Below, piece after piece: positions 22,641 through 34,223 of a DNA stretch of 64,000 nt (position 1 is the first letter of the stretch; the number at the start of each line of letters is the position of its first letter). Under the pieces are notes generated by a model, which had not been told where the DNA came from, did not search any database, and worked only from the letters and a program-made list of their open reading frames with translations. Location of the stretch: the NCBI GenBank assembly GCA_036873135.1, contig JAPTYO010000008.1:39440819-39504818 (forward strand). The letters are read 5' to 3'. A program made the position numbers and the translations under genes. Origin of the DNA: Clarkia xantiana subsp. parviflora (taxonomy: Eukaryota > Streptophyta > Magnoliopsida > Myrtales > Onagraceae).

Positions 22641-24229
22641 TACTATTTTACATAATGGTACGACTATTCAACAAGGCCCTCCTTCTTAAATAGCTCTGGA
22701 GGATCCTAACCTCACACGATCCCTTTTGGGCCACAATCATGAGATCTAAATACTTGTATCGAGAACCCTTCTCGACAATATGCTTCTTCTTCTCACTCCC
22801 TCCCGTGGAGAATTCTCCTAAACTTGACACCGGCACTCTCTGAAGGCAGCAGATGGCGTATAGGTTCAGGAGCTTCGGTGAACTTCTGGACAAACCCCTG
22901 GGTACCGAACCACCTATCCATCATACCCTGGGCAAAAACTAGAACTGCCATATCTGCTCTTTCGATTGAGCAAGTCATTGACCCAAACTCTAAAAGCTAG
23001 AATACAATTCTTCTTAATACTCTGGTTCACCCCATCATGACATCAATCATCACTAGCATCCCAATACCACTTTTCACCATCCCGGATAAGCTTGTTTGGA
23101 AACACACACGCCAGGGGCAATAATCTGTCAAATCCTGATACCATCTCCTCGTTTCCCTTGGGAGGGACGAACATGCGGCTTCAACTTCTACATCCCCTAG
23201 GATTGCTAGTCCTTCTTTCTGGACTCAACTTTGAAACCTCAAAGTTGCCCAAAAAATTAGGATGTTCATCTGGAAGGGATGTGCGAACGGCCTTCCACTT
23301 GGTGTATCTCTATTCCAGACACTTCGAAGTGTGAACCCCTTATGCTGCTTTTGCAAAAAAGATTTTGAAACCAGGGACCATCCAATGTTGACATGCCCGT
23401 GTACTCAGCGAGTCTGGTTCGCGAGCCCCCTGATGGGTCGGCCAGAGTTTTTACATATATCCAGCACTGTACAATGGCTTACCCTTGACCTAGATAACAC
23501 CGATAGGAGTCTCTCGCTTTTGCTGTTTAGAAACAAATGTATTATTATGTGGTCTATTTGGTTAGAGCGTAACCAGTTTGATTTTAGTAACATTAGTCCG
23601 TTAATCGAGTCTGTTATTTATTGGTTTAATCAGTTATCTGTTAACATGGATCTTGTTGTAACACCTGTTACAAGCTCCATAGGGACCCTCTCACTCGAGC
23701 GCACAGTGAGCTCTCTGAATCGTGAACCACGCCTGCGTTTTGATTGTATCATAGTCGATGGTGTGGTGGATATGGTCTCCGACAATCTTTTTGGAGCGGC
23801 TATTTTTAGAGACTTTGAAGGACGGGTTAGAGGTGTGGCGGTACATTCGATCACAGGGAGGGACCCTTTACTAGCAGAAGCTGTTGCTGTTCGAACTGGG
23901 CTGATCCTCCAAACGCATTTCCCCAATACGCAGCAACTCTTCTCGGACTTCCAAGTTTTGGTATCACTCATCTCAGACCCAGCTTTGGCGCCTAGATCCC
24001 TTTTCGGCTTTTTATCGGATTTTTGTACTCTTCTCTTTCGGATGTTTTTGTGCACTTTGGTAGACGTGATAATGTTTGTTTAGCTTATAGGATTGAAAAA
24101 AAAGCGACTAAACTCGGGTTAATAGGGTTGTGGTTACACCCTGATCTCCCATATGCCCTTCTGGATTTTCCTTCCTAGTTGTAATCGTTTGTCTTTAATA
24201 TAAATGCACATCGTTACCAAAAAAAAAAA
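22641..24229 (+). mobile_element. 5'-truncated L1-type LINE, 3' end
   Basis: The upstream part still encodes the tail of the RT region (LWRILTSHDPFWATIMRSKY, with stops, 22650-22780). It then has an RT zinc-binding module (IRMFIWKGCANGLPLG ... CCFCKKDFETRDHPMLTCP ... VW) and a C-terminal RNase H-like domain (AAIFRDFEGRVRGVAV, AEAVAVRTGL). The element ends in poly(A) at 24219-24229. The 5' part is missing, as is usual for LINE insertions; target duplications were not resolved. Confidence 0.8.
23262..24083 (+). pseudogene. LINE ORF2 C-terminus (zinc-binding RT domain and RNase H-like domain)
   Basis: 273-codon open stretch. Residues 1-55 carry the Cys/His pattern of the plant RT zinc-binding domain (CCFC...H...C). 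Residues about 155-240 form the RNase H-like fold with FGAAIFRDFEGR and SDFQVLVSLI. No catalytic RT remains. Only relics of the upstream ORF are visible, with stops, so it is dead. Confidence 0.78.
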
Positions 24230-24919
24230 CATAATATATTTTATAGACAAATTTCAAGATATATATAATGTCGATGAAATATAATTGTTTATATATATTA
24301 CTAACATTATTTTTTCAGACGGTATACTTCATTTGACTCTTTTTTTTTAAAGAATCATTCATCTGTCAACAATCCTTTCAACAATTAATCAAATATGATA
24401 AAGTTTATTCGTCTTCAACAAACTGCATTCAATCTTTTCAAATTCTTCTTCTATTAAAGGGATGCTTCAGGTGAAGGTGATTCTAGTGCAGCGAAAATCA
24501 TCTCTCATTTTCAGACTCCTTCATCAGTGAACCGAAGTTGAATATTGAAGATTTGATTTTTCAACTCTAGAGTTCAATCTGTGGTGTCAGTGGAATCCCT
24601 CCAAATTTACAGGAAAGAAGACGTAAGAACAAATCGAAATCACGTTTCTTCATCTAAGGAGTAGAGTTGGAGATGTTGATTTTGTCGGAAGTGTGTCATT
24701 TCAATCGATTTACCAACAGACCCACGAAGCATCGGCTTTTAACCTCCAAATCAATGACGAATGTACCTTATTTTCTTCTTACTCTCTTTAGCCCGCGCCT
24801 AATTTGTCTTTGAAAATAGAACTGAGTGTTGCTTTTGATTAATGATAAAATTGTAAATGGATTTAAGTTGGTTTAACTTGAAGAAGATGAAAGATATAGA
24901 TAGGTGTAGAAGAAGCAGG
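24230..24919. other. Intergenic stretch
   Basis: AT-rich; no supported gene or repeat. Confidence 0.45.
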
Positions 24920-24927
24920 AGCGGAAT

Positions 24928-25678
24928 TAGGGATGTCAACGGGGCGGATCGGGGCGGGTATTTACAGACCCGGACCCGCCCCGCGGGTCGGCCTGACGGA
25001 TCCGGACCCGCCCCATGTACCTCGCGGGGCGGGTCAGTTGGAGTAAAAAAATCTCACGGGTCGACCCGCGGGCCCCCGACCCGACACGCCGCTTGTCTTT
25101 GCTTTTATAGTAAATGGAGACAGTTTTACACTTCTGCACTTCTTAAACTTCCATTCATTTCCAAGAAACCAATAATTAAGCTAGCTAGCAATTAACATAC
25201 ATCAATTTCCAAGAAAGTTAATAAGCTAGCTAGCAATTAACACATGTCCATTTACAATAAAGCTAATAAGCTAGCTGGTAAAAGGCAATTAACACATGTC
25301 CATTTCCAAGAAAGCTAACAAGCTAGCTAATAAATAGCAACGGGTGAAAGACTGAGAAGATAATGAGGTAATATCTATACTTAAACGTCTCTGGAGCTGG
25401 ATAGATTGAATGGACTACGAAGATCTAAGAATAAAGAAGATGCACGGGCATTTTTTTTTTTTTTTTATGTTATACAGGTATTTATATTAACCGTGTTCTT
25501 TATTATATAAATAGCTACTTCGGGGCGGGTCTACGGGGCCCCGCGACCTTAGACTCGGACCCGCCCCACCCCGCACCCACTATGACCCGAACCCGTCCCG
25601 TACCCCACGGGTCGCCGGGTCAATATCGGATCGGGGCCCCGCGGGTCAGCGGGGCCCCGCGACCCGTTTCCATCCCTA
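24928..25678. mobile_element. hAT-like non-autonomous element with perfect 8-bp duplication
   Basis: TAGGGATGTCAACGGGGCGG at the left and CCGTTTCCATCCCTA at the right. Flanks AGCGGAAT (24920-24927) and AGCGGAAT (25679-25686) are identical. Subterminal regions are rich in GGGGCGGGTC/GACCCGCCCC. The middle has four copies of a roughly 60-bp repeat with AAGCTAGCTAGCAATTAACA (25150-25335). No transposase. Confidence 0.85.
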
Positions 25679-25686
25679 AGCGGAAT

Positions 25687-26329
25687 GGTAGAAAATGGTA
25701 AACGGAGAAGGGGAGCTACAATACTAGAACTAGGATTTTCTAATTAGTTTCATCTTTAAATAGACTAGAAACCGTGACTTAGTAGAAGTAGGTTTAAAGT
25801 GTTGTTTTTATTAAGTTTTAGATTTAGATTGTTTTGAAATGGATTTTAGATTAGGCTAAATTGAGTATTAGTACATTAGGTTATTTTTTTATTTTATTAA
25901 TTATGTTATGTAATGTAGTCATATATTATGTGTTAATATCTATATTGTATATATATTTAAAATAATTACCGTCTTCTAACATTAGGCTTCTTTTATAAGT
26001 AATGATCAAATTACAATATACTCAAAAAGAGATCATTGACGAATAAAGAAGTTCAGGTTAAAAAATAATTAAGTGATTGAAGTAAAAGTATAAAAAATCA
26101 ATTTAGATGATTTACGATCAGATACTGACTTGAGGAAGCAAATTTAAATTTATCCTCTGAACGATCATGGAAAGATCTAATGAGTTTACTTAGAAAATAG
26201 TTCAGTCAAACACATGACCATAAAATTTAATACTCCCACAAAAACCTAATCTAGTCGTCGCGCTCCCAAAAACCTAATCTGGATGTCGCTCTCTACAACT
26301 CTCTGATTGCCAATGTGGTTATCTAAACG
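25687..26329. other. AT-rich intergenic stretch
   Basis: No gene or structured repeat seen. Confidence 0.45.
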
Positions 26330-27056
26330 GTCGCGCCTGACATAACAGTTCTCTCTTTGATAAGTTTGTCTTTAGTAGTTAGACTTTTGTCGTATGGCGT
26401 TTGTCCACAGCGGAGGATTCTGACGATTTCCTCTTCGTCCTTCCATCTTGAGAGCTTTTTGTATTCTGGTTATGGGGACTTTTCGTCTTCCCGTCATGGG
26501 AACTCTTACCTCCGGCGACTATCTATTCAAGTTATTAGCAGCACCAGACGAATTTTTAAAATCGATCAACCCAATTTGGCCACTACTTTAGCAAAGTAAA
26601 CTTCCAGATCATATAGTATGAAGTAGATTTGGTTCAAATATGTTAATTAGATTCGAAATTTTGCATTTAGAGACATTCCATGACTGTTTTTTGTTGTTTG
26701 GGTGGTTGGGTCACCAGAATATCTGTGAAAACTACGTCTTCCACGAGGCTGGCGAGGAAGATGGTTGCCAGTGTCGATGTTCAAGGACTAACATATCAAG
26801 TTGATTGGAGCAATGCAAATATCGCCAACTCCATCAAGCACCATGCACAGATTGTAAGTAGCAAATAATTGAAGTTTGTTTGAAGTAACGCACATAGATG
26901 CACCAGCTGAATTGCTATGAAATTAGAAAGAGATGTGTCATGTAAATCAGGTGTTGTTACCTGTATCTCCTTTATTTTTCCTTTTATTGATCGATTGTAA
27001 TCTTGGTTTGTAGGTTTGAATAAAACATCAAGTATTTTGATGGCAAAAAAAAAAAC
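26330..27056 (+). mobile_element. Possible poly(A)-tailed retroposed fragment
   Basis: The segment contains short open stretches (26357-26599, 26680-26868) without recognisable domains. It ends in AATAAAACATCAAGTATTTTG, then a short spacer and an 11-nt A-run at 27046-27056. A polyadenylation-like signal followed by an A-run suggests an inserted cDNA (LINE, SINE or processed transcript). The source is unknown and the left boundary is a guess. Confidence 0.35.
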
Positions 27057-27163
27057 CACGTGACCATTGGTTTTCTAAAAAAAATAACATTTTTAAGATA
27101 TACCGTCGTTTTATATGTATCTCAAAAGTTTAATTTGATTTGAATATATATACATACTAAGTG

Positions 27164-27366
27164 CATTTCCCGTGCATCGCGTGGGGTGACTTACCAAATA
27201 TGTATACTTAACAAACTAATATTTGATGAAATTTTTATTGACTATTTGTAATATGTTGAATCACTATTTTTAAATAAAATATCAGTCTAAAATTTGAAAA
27301 AGCAAATGAAAGACTGAAAATTTTGAACCATAAAATATCATTACGCAAATTCACAAATAAATTTTA
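27164..27366 (-). mobile_element. Possible Helitron 3' terminus
   Basis: On the - strand it reads CCCCACGCGATGCACGGG followed by AAATGCACTTAG, resembling the short GC hairpin plus CTAG-type end of plant Helitrons; the terminal tetranucleotide is not canonical. Extent into higher coordinates is unknown. Confidence 0.35.
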
Positions 27367-27552
27367 GATGTCCGTACCGCATGCTACCTTTGGTCGTCGG
27401 ATCCGTGTCAAGCGTCTGTTCTTCAACAGATATGGCTTCGATGACCACCGGCGATATCTCGCCGGAGATAGAGATGGCTCTGCCACTGAGATTGTCAGCC
27501 GCCCGTACCGCCTGGTATCTTCGTTCGCCGGCTCCGCGTCAAGCGTCTGTTA

Positions 27553-27785
27553 AAAATCAGCAAAATTTTAATTTCGATTAGTTACATACATTGAATCTTG
27601 AACGGTCCGAAATTATAATTGCGATTAATTGCATACATTAAATCTTGAACGGTTCGAAATCAGTGAAATTTTAATTGCGATTAATTGCATACATTGATTC
27701 TTGAACGGTCCAAAATTTTAATTGCGATTAATTGTAAAATGGTTCGAAATCAGCGAAATTTTAATTGCGATTAATTACAACTTAA
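27553..27785. repeat. About 60-70 bp imperfect tandem repeats
   Basis: Four to five copies of a unit containing TTTTAATTGCGATTAATTGC, TACATTGAATCTTGAACGGT and TCCGAAAT. Copies differ by small deletions. The stretch before it (27367-27552) holds two half-copies of a CCGTACCGC...GTCAAGCGTCTGTT motif. Confidence 0.7.
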
Positions 27786-28634
27786 AAACCCTCAGCTCCC
27801 TAATGCAATCAATACTATGGAGTTAATGACTACAAAACTCTTAGCTCAATTGTCATAAATGCATCGATTAATGTAAAAAACAAAATATTCATCTCCACAT
27901 TCACTCTGTTATTATCTTTCTTACAGAATTTATAATATATATAGATATAGATATATGGACCTTCTCTCGTCACTTCAAATTCTATCTTGAACAACCCCTA
28001 ATTATTATTATTACATTATATTGAAAAAAATATCACATTTTTAAGTAACGTTCATTATTCTTCAACCATCATCTTTCAGTTTAAAAGGGAATATATGAGA
28101 AATGATACATGGTTCAACTGTATATAAGTGGCATGATTTGTATTTTCTAGCAACTTACAAAATAATTAATTACCTTGACACTGTCAGATCGTAGTTTTTT
28201 TGTGTGAAAATGGTGATATATTATAAACCGGGTGTATATATAAACTAGGTTAGTATGTAACGAGGGATCCTTCGGTAAAATGTAGTGACACTCACATTAT
28301 TTTTAGAAGCTATGGGTAAAATCTAGTGCCACTCACATTATTGTTAGCGGCTACTAAGTACTAACTTGTATGATACGGTAAGCTAATGATGGACCGTCTG
28401 ACATTACACAGTTTTAAAGTAGGAAAAAGGCCTAAAGAAAGCCAATTTTCAGTAACACTCCAAACAAGGAAGGTAACAAGCATATTTAATAATTGTAAGG
28501 ACAATAACTGAATCAGACAGACAGAAGAAAACAAACTTCGGCGATTGAACTAATAATAGTCCAGTTCGACAAGCGATACTTTTAGCCAAAAGTGGGTTAT
28601 GTATAATTTCACTTTTATATATGCTTTATTTTAG
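27786..28634. other. Intergenic stretch with a small duplication
   Basis: No gene. A tandem duplication of a 40-45 bp unit (GGTAAAATGTAGTGACACTC / GGTAAAATCTAGTGCCACTC) lies at 28273-28348. Confidence 0.5.
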
Positions 28635-29120
28635 GGATGAGTAGTTCTGGGTACCATGTAATTTTAGGATATTCCAGAATAGACAAACCCCAAACGGTTC
28701 CTAACATTCATTAACCAGAACCGTTTAGAACCGATCGGTTCCGGGTATCAGTTTGGAACCGGATACATCCATAAATTTTTTTAACAAAATCAATCTAAGC
28801 GTTTGATTTTTTTATTAATATATATGTCAACAAACATATAAAAATCTGTAAATTATATATCGTAATTGAATAGAAATGGATATTAACTTAGTAACGAAAC
28901 ATTTAATTTAAAAAATAAAACATTTAATTATATTAATATAAATATATATATATATATACTAAACAGTTCTGGTTCCGAATAACTAGGTACCCAAATACTT
29001 ATCCGGAACCAGAATAAAAAATAACGATTTTTAGAATTTTATCCCAAAACCTTCTCAAAGGACCGGTTCCGTATCGGTTCTGATTCCGATTCCAATTTAG
29101 TATTTTGCTCGCACCAATTT
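28635..29120. mobile_element. Degenerate hAT-like element
   Basis: Starts TTAGGGATGAGTAGTTCTGG and ends near TTTTGCTCGCACC. Subterminal GGTTCCGG/CCGGAACC words occur on both sides of an AT-rich core. Terminal repeats are eroded and no clean 8-bp duplication is visible. Confidence 0.45.
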
Positions 29121-29175
29121 TATTATTTATTTTATAATGGGGAAATGTAAACGAATCAATGAGGGTTTTTTTTTG

Positions 29176-29979
29176 GGTTTACAGATCATTTGGTACCCTA
29201 TGTTTGTCCACTTTTGGTTTTTGGTACCACATGTTTGATTTTGCCTATTTTTGGTACCATACGTTTGCCAATTGTATACTTTTGGTCCGACCGTTAGTTG
29301 ACCGTCAGTTTGACCGTTAAATAGTCACGTGACTTGCACATGCATAGCCCCAAATTTTGATTTTATTCAATTTAGTCCTCAAATTTTTTATCCTAACTTT
29401 TTATTTTTGCAATTTAGCCCTTAAACATTTTCAACCACACCCGAGAACTAAATTGACCTAGCAATGGTTCGACTCATGGCTAGGTCGGACCATGGCTAGG
29501 GTTGCCGGACCCGAGCGACCCTAACCATGGTCCGCCCTAGTCATGGGTCGGACCATGGCTAGGTCAGTTTAGCAATTTGGTCCAATTGACCTAGCCATGG
29601 TTCGACCCATGGTTAGGTCGGACCATGGTTAGGGTTGCCCGGGTCCGGCGACCCTAGCCATGGTCCGACCTAGCCATGGGTCGAACCATGGCTATGTCAA
29701 TTTAGTCCTAGGGTGCGGTTGAAATGTTTAAGGGCTAAACTGCGAAAATAAAAAGTTACGACAAAAAATTTGAGGACTAAATTGAACAAAATCAAAATTG
29801 GGGGCTAGGCATGTGCAAGTCACGTGACTATTTAACGGTCAAACTGACGGTCAACTAACGGTCGGACCAAAAGTATACAATTGGCAAACGTATGGTACCA
29901 AAAATAGGCAAAATCAAACATGTGGTACCAAAAGCCAAAATTGGGAAAAAAAAATAAGGTACTAAAAGACCTATAAACC
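29176..29979. mobile_element. Long-armed foldback MITE upstream of biotin synthase
   Basis: Arms of roughly 300 bp are inverted copies (GGTTTACAGATCATTTGGTACC left; the right arm complement reads GGTTTATAGGTCTTTTAGTACC). The element sits in a T-run present on both sides (29166-29174, 29980-29989), consistent with a 9-bp target duplication of Mutator type. Each arm carries a palindromic G-box, AGTCACGTGACT (29323-29334 and 29818-29829). The centre is built of GACCTAGCCATGG/CCATGGCTAGGTC repeats. No coding. Confidence 0.75.
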
Positions 29980-30251
29980 TTTTTTTTTTCCAAACATTGT
30001 GGGATCTAACACAAGCCGGGAAGGTTTAGAAATAGGTAGTAATAAGTAAGTAGGTCATCATTAGGGGAAGGAAGACCACTTATCTTAAGCTGCTGCTAAC
30101 TCACTTACCAATTACCATAGACAGACACTTTGTTTCTAAAGTCTCCCTTGCTTTCTTCTGCTCTGCTAATTCTACAACACAGTCGTCCTCGTCAATTCTC
30201 TTCTTCTCTATAATCTCGTGATTTACGGGTAACAGATTGACTACATCGAAA

Positions 30252-33200
30252 ATGCTGGTCACTCGCTGGGCATATCGGAGCAGCGCCAGGCCCTATTGCC
30301 ACTCTATTTTATTCAGCAACTGCTCATACACTTCCTCCGCAGCGGCTGTCCATGCGGAGCGGACCATTAGAGATGGACCCAGAAATGATTGGAGCCGAGA
30401 CGAGATTAAGTCAATTTATGACTCCCCTGTTCTTGATCTCCTCTTCCACGGTGTAAGCAATTTTTCTCCTCTTTAGCAATTTGTCGCATTGAATGACCAA
30501 GGTAAGTAGGCAATTTGTATCTAAACTTAAGGTCAAGCTGCGTCGCAAAGCTAAAACTCTTTGGCCAAATCTGAAAGTAGTGAACTCATATCCTGCCAAT
30601 GTGAAGTAGTGAATGTTGGACCTGCTATATGAGAGGATTGACTGTTCCGATACATATTCATTACACTAGGGAAACTATGTCCTCAGTAAAATACTAAGAT
30701 TTGAACTTTTTATGTTCTTAAACGATAGGTGATCATCTTTGTTGCTGTTAAAATTAAACAATGATTGTAAGTCATGATATCTGTACTGGAAACACACCCA
30801 TTACATTATAATGCATTGGACTCCATTTGATGTTTTCCCTCTTTTTCATGGACATGTTTGGTTATACCGGAAAGCTCAACTTTTAACCCCACTTTTCTAT
30901 TCGTACTGGACATTCTGTTTCTATTTTGTCTAGGTACAAGTTGTTATGAACTGCCCAAATAGCTAGTCCCTCAGAAAGTTATGTTTATTTTGATGCTTGA
31001 AGGGTTTAGCCAAGACTCAGTGGTTAGCCCAACTTTGCAAGAAAAAGATCTTCATAGTTCACGTGCATTACATTCCAAATTTGATGACAAACCACAAAGA
31101 TTTTAGCCGCTTTTAACTACTTTATGTTTTTTTGTCAATTAAGTGTCATTCCAAAAACTTGATTTCGTCATAAACAGTTCTTTCAATCGTTTTTACACAC
31201 TTATTGATAGATTTTAGCGAAAGAGAATTTGCATTGCCATGGACTGGAGACCATTTTGTCCGCATGAGGGACTATTAAAAAAATCTACATTCCTGTGCTT
31301 AGATAACTTTGCATCTGAATTTTCCATATTTTGTGAAATGGAGATTATTTATTGAAATACATTTATCGGAAAATACTTGGTCCTGTTCAAGGTACAATCC
31401 GAGTGCTATGAGCAGCATTGTTGTAATTTTACCATATAACCACTTATTTTCAGGCTCAAGTCCATAGGCATGCTCACAACTTTAGGGAAGTGCAGCAGTG
31501 TACTCTCCTCTCTATCAAGACAGGTGGATGTAGTGAAGATTGTTCGTATTGTCCACAGTCCTCTAGGTACAGCACTGGATTGAAAGCCCAAAAGCTTATG
31601 ACGAAGGACGATGTTCTTGAAGCAGCTCAAAAGGTCCCACTTTCCTGATGTGTATCAATATATTCTGGTTCTTTGAGTTTTATTGCTATAGTTTTTCTCC
31701 CATAGTGTTCTCTTTTGGTGCCTCATAAATGATATAATATCATGTAGATAGCTGTACTAACTGTTCATTTAGATTATGAATTATTTTCTTGTGACAGTAC
31801 TGTCTGCATCATTCATAATGAAACAATGGATACTAGCTGCAGCTTTGCTGCTTGAGATGATATATTAACTTTCTAAATGGTTTTAAATTTCCTACGATTA
31901 TTTATAATTTGTTTTAGAAACTTATGCTAGTATAAGGGCCTCAACAGTTTAGAGGCTGTTGGTCTGGTTACTGGTGATGGATACTACCATAGGCACGTCA
32001 TTCTTGCAAATCCGGACCATAGGCCGCAATATTACTCCTCTGCTGGGCTTCTAATTTTTTTTAGTGGTATGAATATAAATGTTTTACTTCAATCATTTTC
32101 AGGCGAAGGAAGCTGGCAGCACACGTTTTTGCATGGGTGCTGCCTGGAGGGACACTGTTGGGAAGAAGACCAACTTCAGCCACATCCTTGAATATGTAAA
32201 AGAAATAAGGTGGTCTTATTAGCCATTTCTTGTTTAGTATTGATGAAATTTCTAGCATTTCTTGCTCAAACTCTTGTCCTGCACAAGCTCAATAATTAAA
32301 CTTTTTGTGTTTTATTTACAGTAAAACTCTTATTAGAAGAACAACTGCAGAATTAAGCCTTCTTTTGCCTGTTCGGTCTGTGTACATGTCTGACCTAACA
32401 GAATTGAACCATTTTGTTTTATCAGGGAAATGGGGATGGAAGTGTGCTGCACTTTAGGGATGCTAGAGAAGCAACAAGCCCTTGAACTGAAGAAGGCAGG
32501 TCTGACAGCATATAACCATAATCTAGACACATCAAGGGAGTATTATCCCAACATTATCACCACTAGAACTTATGATGAACGCCTCCAGACCCTTGAGTTT
32601 GTCCGTGATGCTGGGATCAATGTTTGTTCAGGTAATTCTTCTTACCAGATTTATATCTATTGCTTTAAACGGCTGAAGATTTTAATGGTTGATTAAAACA
32701 AGTGATATAGGTCGGGTATGGTATAACACAAAAATAAGTACAATTACATATGTTTTTTCACAAAACATTGTTAGGGTTAAGAACCTATAAACTGTCTAAA
32801 GTTTAGCCATTCTGAGTTTCAAATGTTGATATGAACTGTCTGAGGTTTCAGTTTTGTTGAAATTTGGTGTCTCCGTCTGTTTTTGCTGTTAAGTCAAACA
32901 GAAATTGGTCATGTGATGACCACGTGACTTGAACAAAAAAAATATTCCAAAAATGCCCTTATTCAACAGTCACATGCTCAAATGAAAAGTAAAAAATACC
33001 CCTCACAGCAAAAAAAAAAAAAGTCAGTCTCATCCTCTTTGTTTGACTCCAGGGATAATTTTGTCATTTCACATTTTCTCAAATAAGGTAGTAAATAAAA
33101 AAATATATTAAAAGGGAAAATGTGTCATTTCACACAAATCTGTTAAATTTAACCTGAAAAATGGATGGAAAATCAAATTTCAACAAAGTTGAAACTTCAG

Positions 33201-34215
33201 ACACCTCATATCAACAAGTGAAACTCCAGACACCAAAATCTCACAAGGGTCAAAACTTGGACAGTTTATAGGTTCTTACCCAACATTGTTATGTTACAAA
33301 CACATTGCATACACATATGCATGATTCCCCAAAACCCTGAGCTTGTTTGGTGGTGAAAGTTCATTTATCTAATGAAACTCTATCTAGTCACTAGGAGGGA
33401 AAATGTTGACCATAAGCGTTTGGCATATCATTAATGTTGGTCATGGACAAAGATGAAGTAGTTGTGTCAAGCTGCATGGTACTGATCTAGTTAGTAACCA
33501 TTGTAGAAAGTTAAATCTGCTAGTTGTATAGTTTGTCATGGTACTCAGCGTAAAAGGGATTGATTGAGGATATAAGCTAATATTTACGACTTGATGGATT
33601 GAGTTGAAGTAGTGTTATTTGAATGTAGGTGGAATAATCGGTCTAGGAGAAGCAGAAGAAGACCGAATTGGTTTGTTGCACACTTTGGCAACACTTGCAG
33701 CACATCCAGAGAGTGTTCCCATTAACGCACTTCTTGCAGTTAAAGGCACGCCTCTTCAAGATCAAAAGGTAAGTGAGTATTGTTGTTATATATATTATGT
33801 ATTCAAATATATAAATTTTGCAAAAATGGAATCCACTAAACTAGAGTGTAGCTCCTCCAAACCGAAAAGTTAAAGTTGGGAGTTACCAATAATAATAAGA
33901 AGTAGTATGTTGTGGATAATGCAGGCAGTTGAGATATGGGAGATGATTAGAATGATAGGAACGGCAAGGATAGCGATGCCGAAAACAATGGTACGGTTAT
34001 CTGCAGGGAGGGTTAGGTTCTCGATGGCGGAGCAAGGTCTGTGCTTTGTTGCAGGTGCCAACTCCATCTTCACTGGAGACAAGCTGTTGACAACCCCCAA
34101 CAATGACTTCAATGAAGATCAGCTCATGTTCAAGACGCTCGGCCTCATCCCCATGCCACCCACTTTCCAGGATGAAGCTGTCCTACCAGAGCAGCTGCTG
34201 CTTAGCTTAGCTTAG
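30252..34215 (+). CDS. BIO2: Biotin synthase, mitochondrial (six exons)
   Basis: Radical-SAM enzyme that inserts sulfur into dethiobiotin, the last step of biotin synthesis, in mitochondria in plants. Exons: 30252-30452, 31454-31633, 32103-32209, 32426-32631, 33629-33768, 33925-34215; all join in phase, giving 374 residues, the usual family length. The N-terminus is Arg/Ser-rich without acidic residues (a mitochondrial presequence). The [4Fe-4S] motif C93-x3-C97-x2-C100 is CSEDCSYC in exon 2. Further signatures are [53 protein letters not shown] and FTGDKLLTT. Intron 4 contains a MITE (32773-33281). A foldback MITE with two G-boxes ends about 270 bp upstream of the ATG. The stop codon lies inside an AGCTT pentanucleotide repeat (34199-34223). 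Looks functional. Confidence 0.96.
32773..33281. mobile_element. Mutator-like MITE in BIO2 intron 4
   Basis: 509 bp with inverted ends AGGGTTAAGAACCTATAAAC and GTTTATAGGTTCTTACCC, flanked by a perfect 9-bp duplication AACATTGTT (32764-32772 and 33282-33290). Subterminal sequence resembles the MULEs at 16578-17888 and 34389-38527 (TTTGGTGTCTCCGTCTGTTT). It carries CCACGTGACTT near the left arm. Lies wholly in the intron. Confidence 0.88.
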
Positions 34216-34223
34216 CTTAGCTT
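34199..34223. repeat. AGCTT pentanucleotide microsatellite over the BIO2 stop codon
   Basis: CTTAG repeated about five times, containing the TAG that ends the reading frame (34213-34215). Slippage by one unit would change the frame and the last residues. Confidence 0.8.

Noticed and set aside
24857..25195. ORF over the left end of the hAT element
   Set aside because: Spans the target duplication and GC-rich terminal repeats; not a gene.
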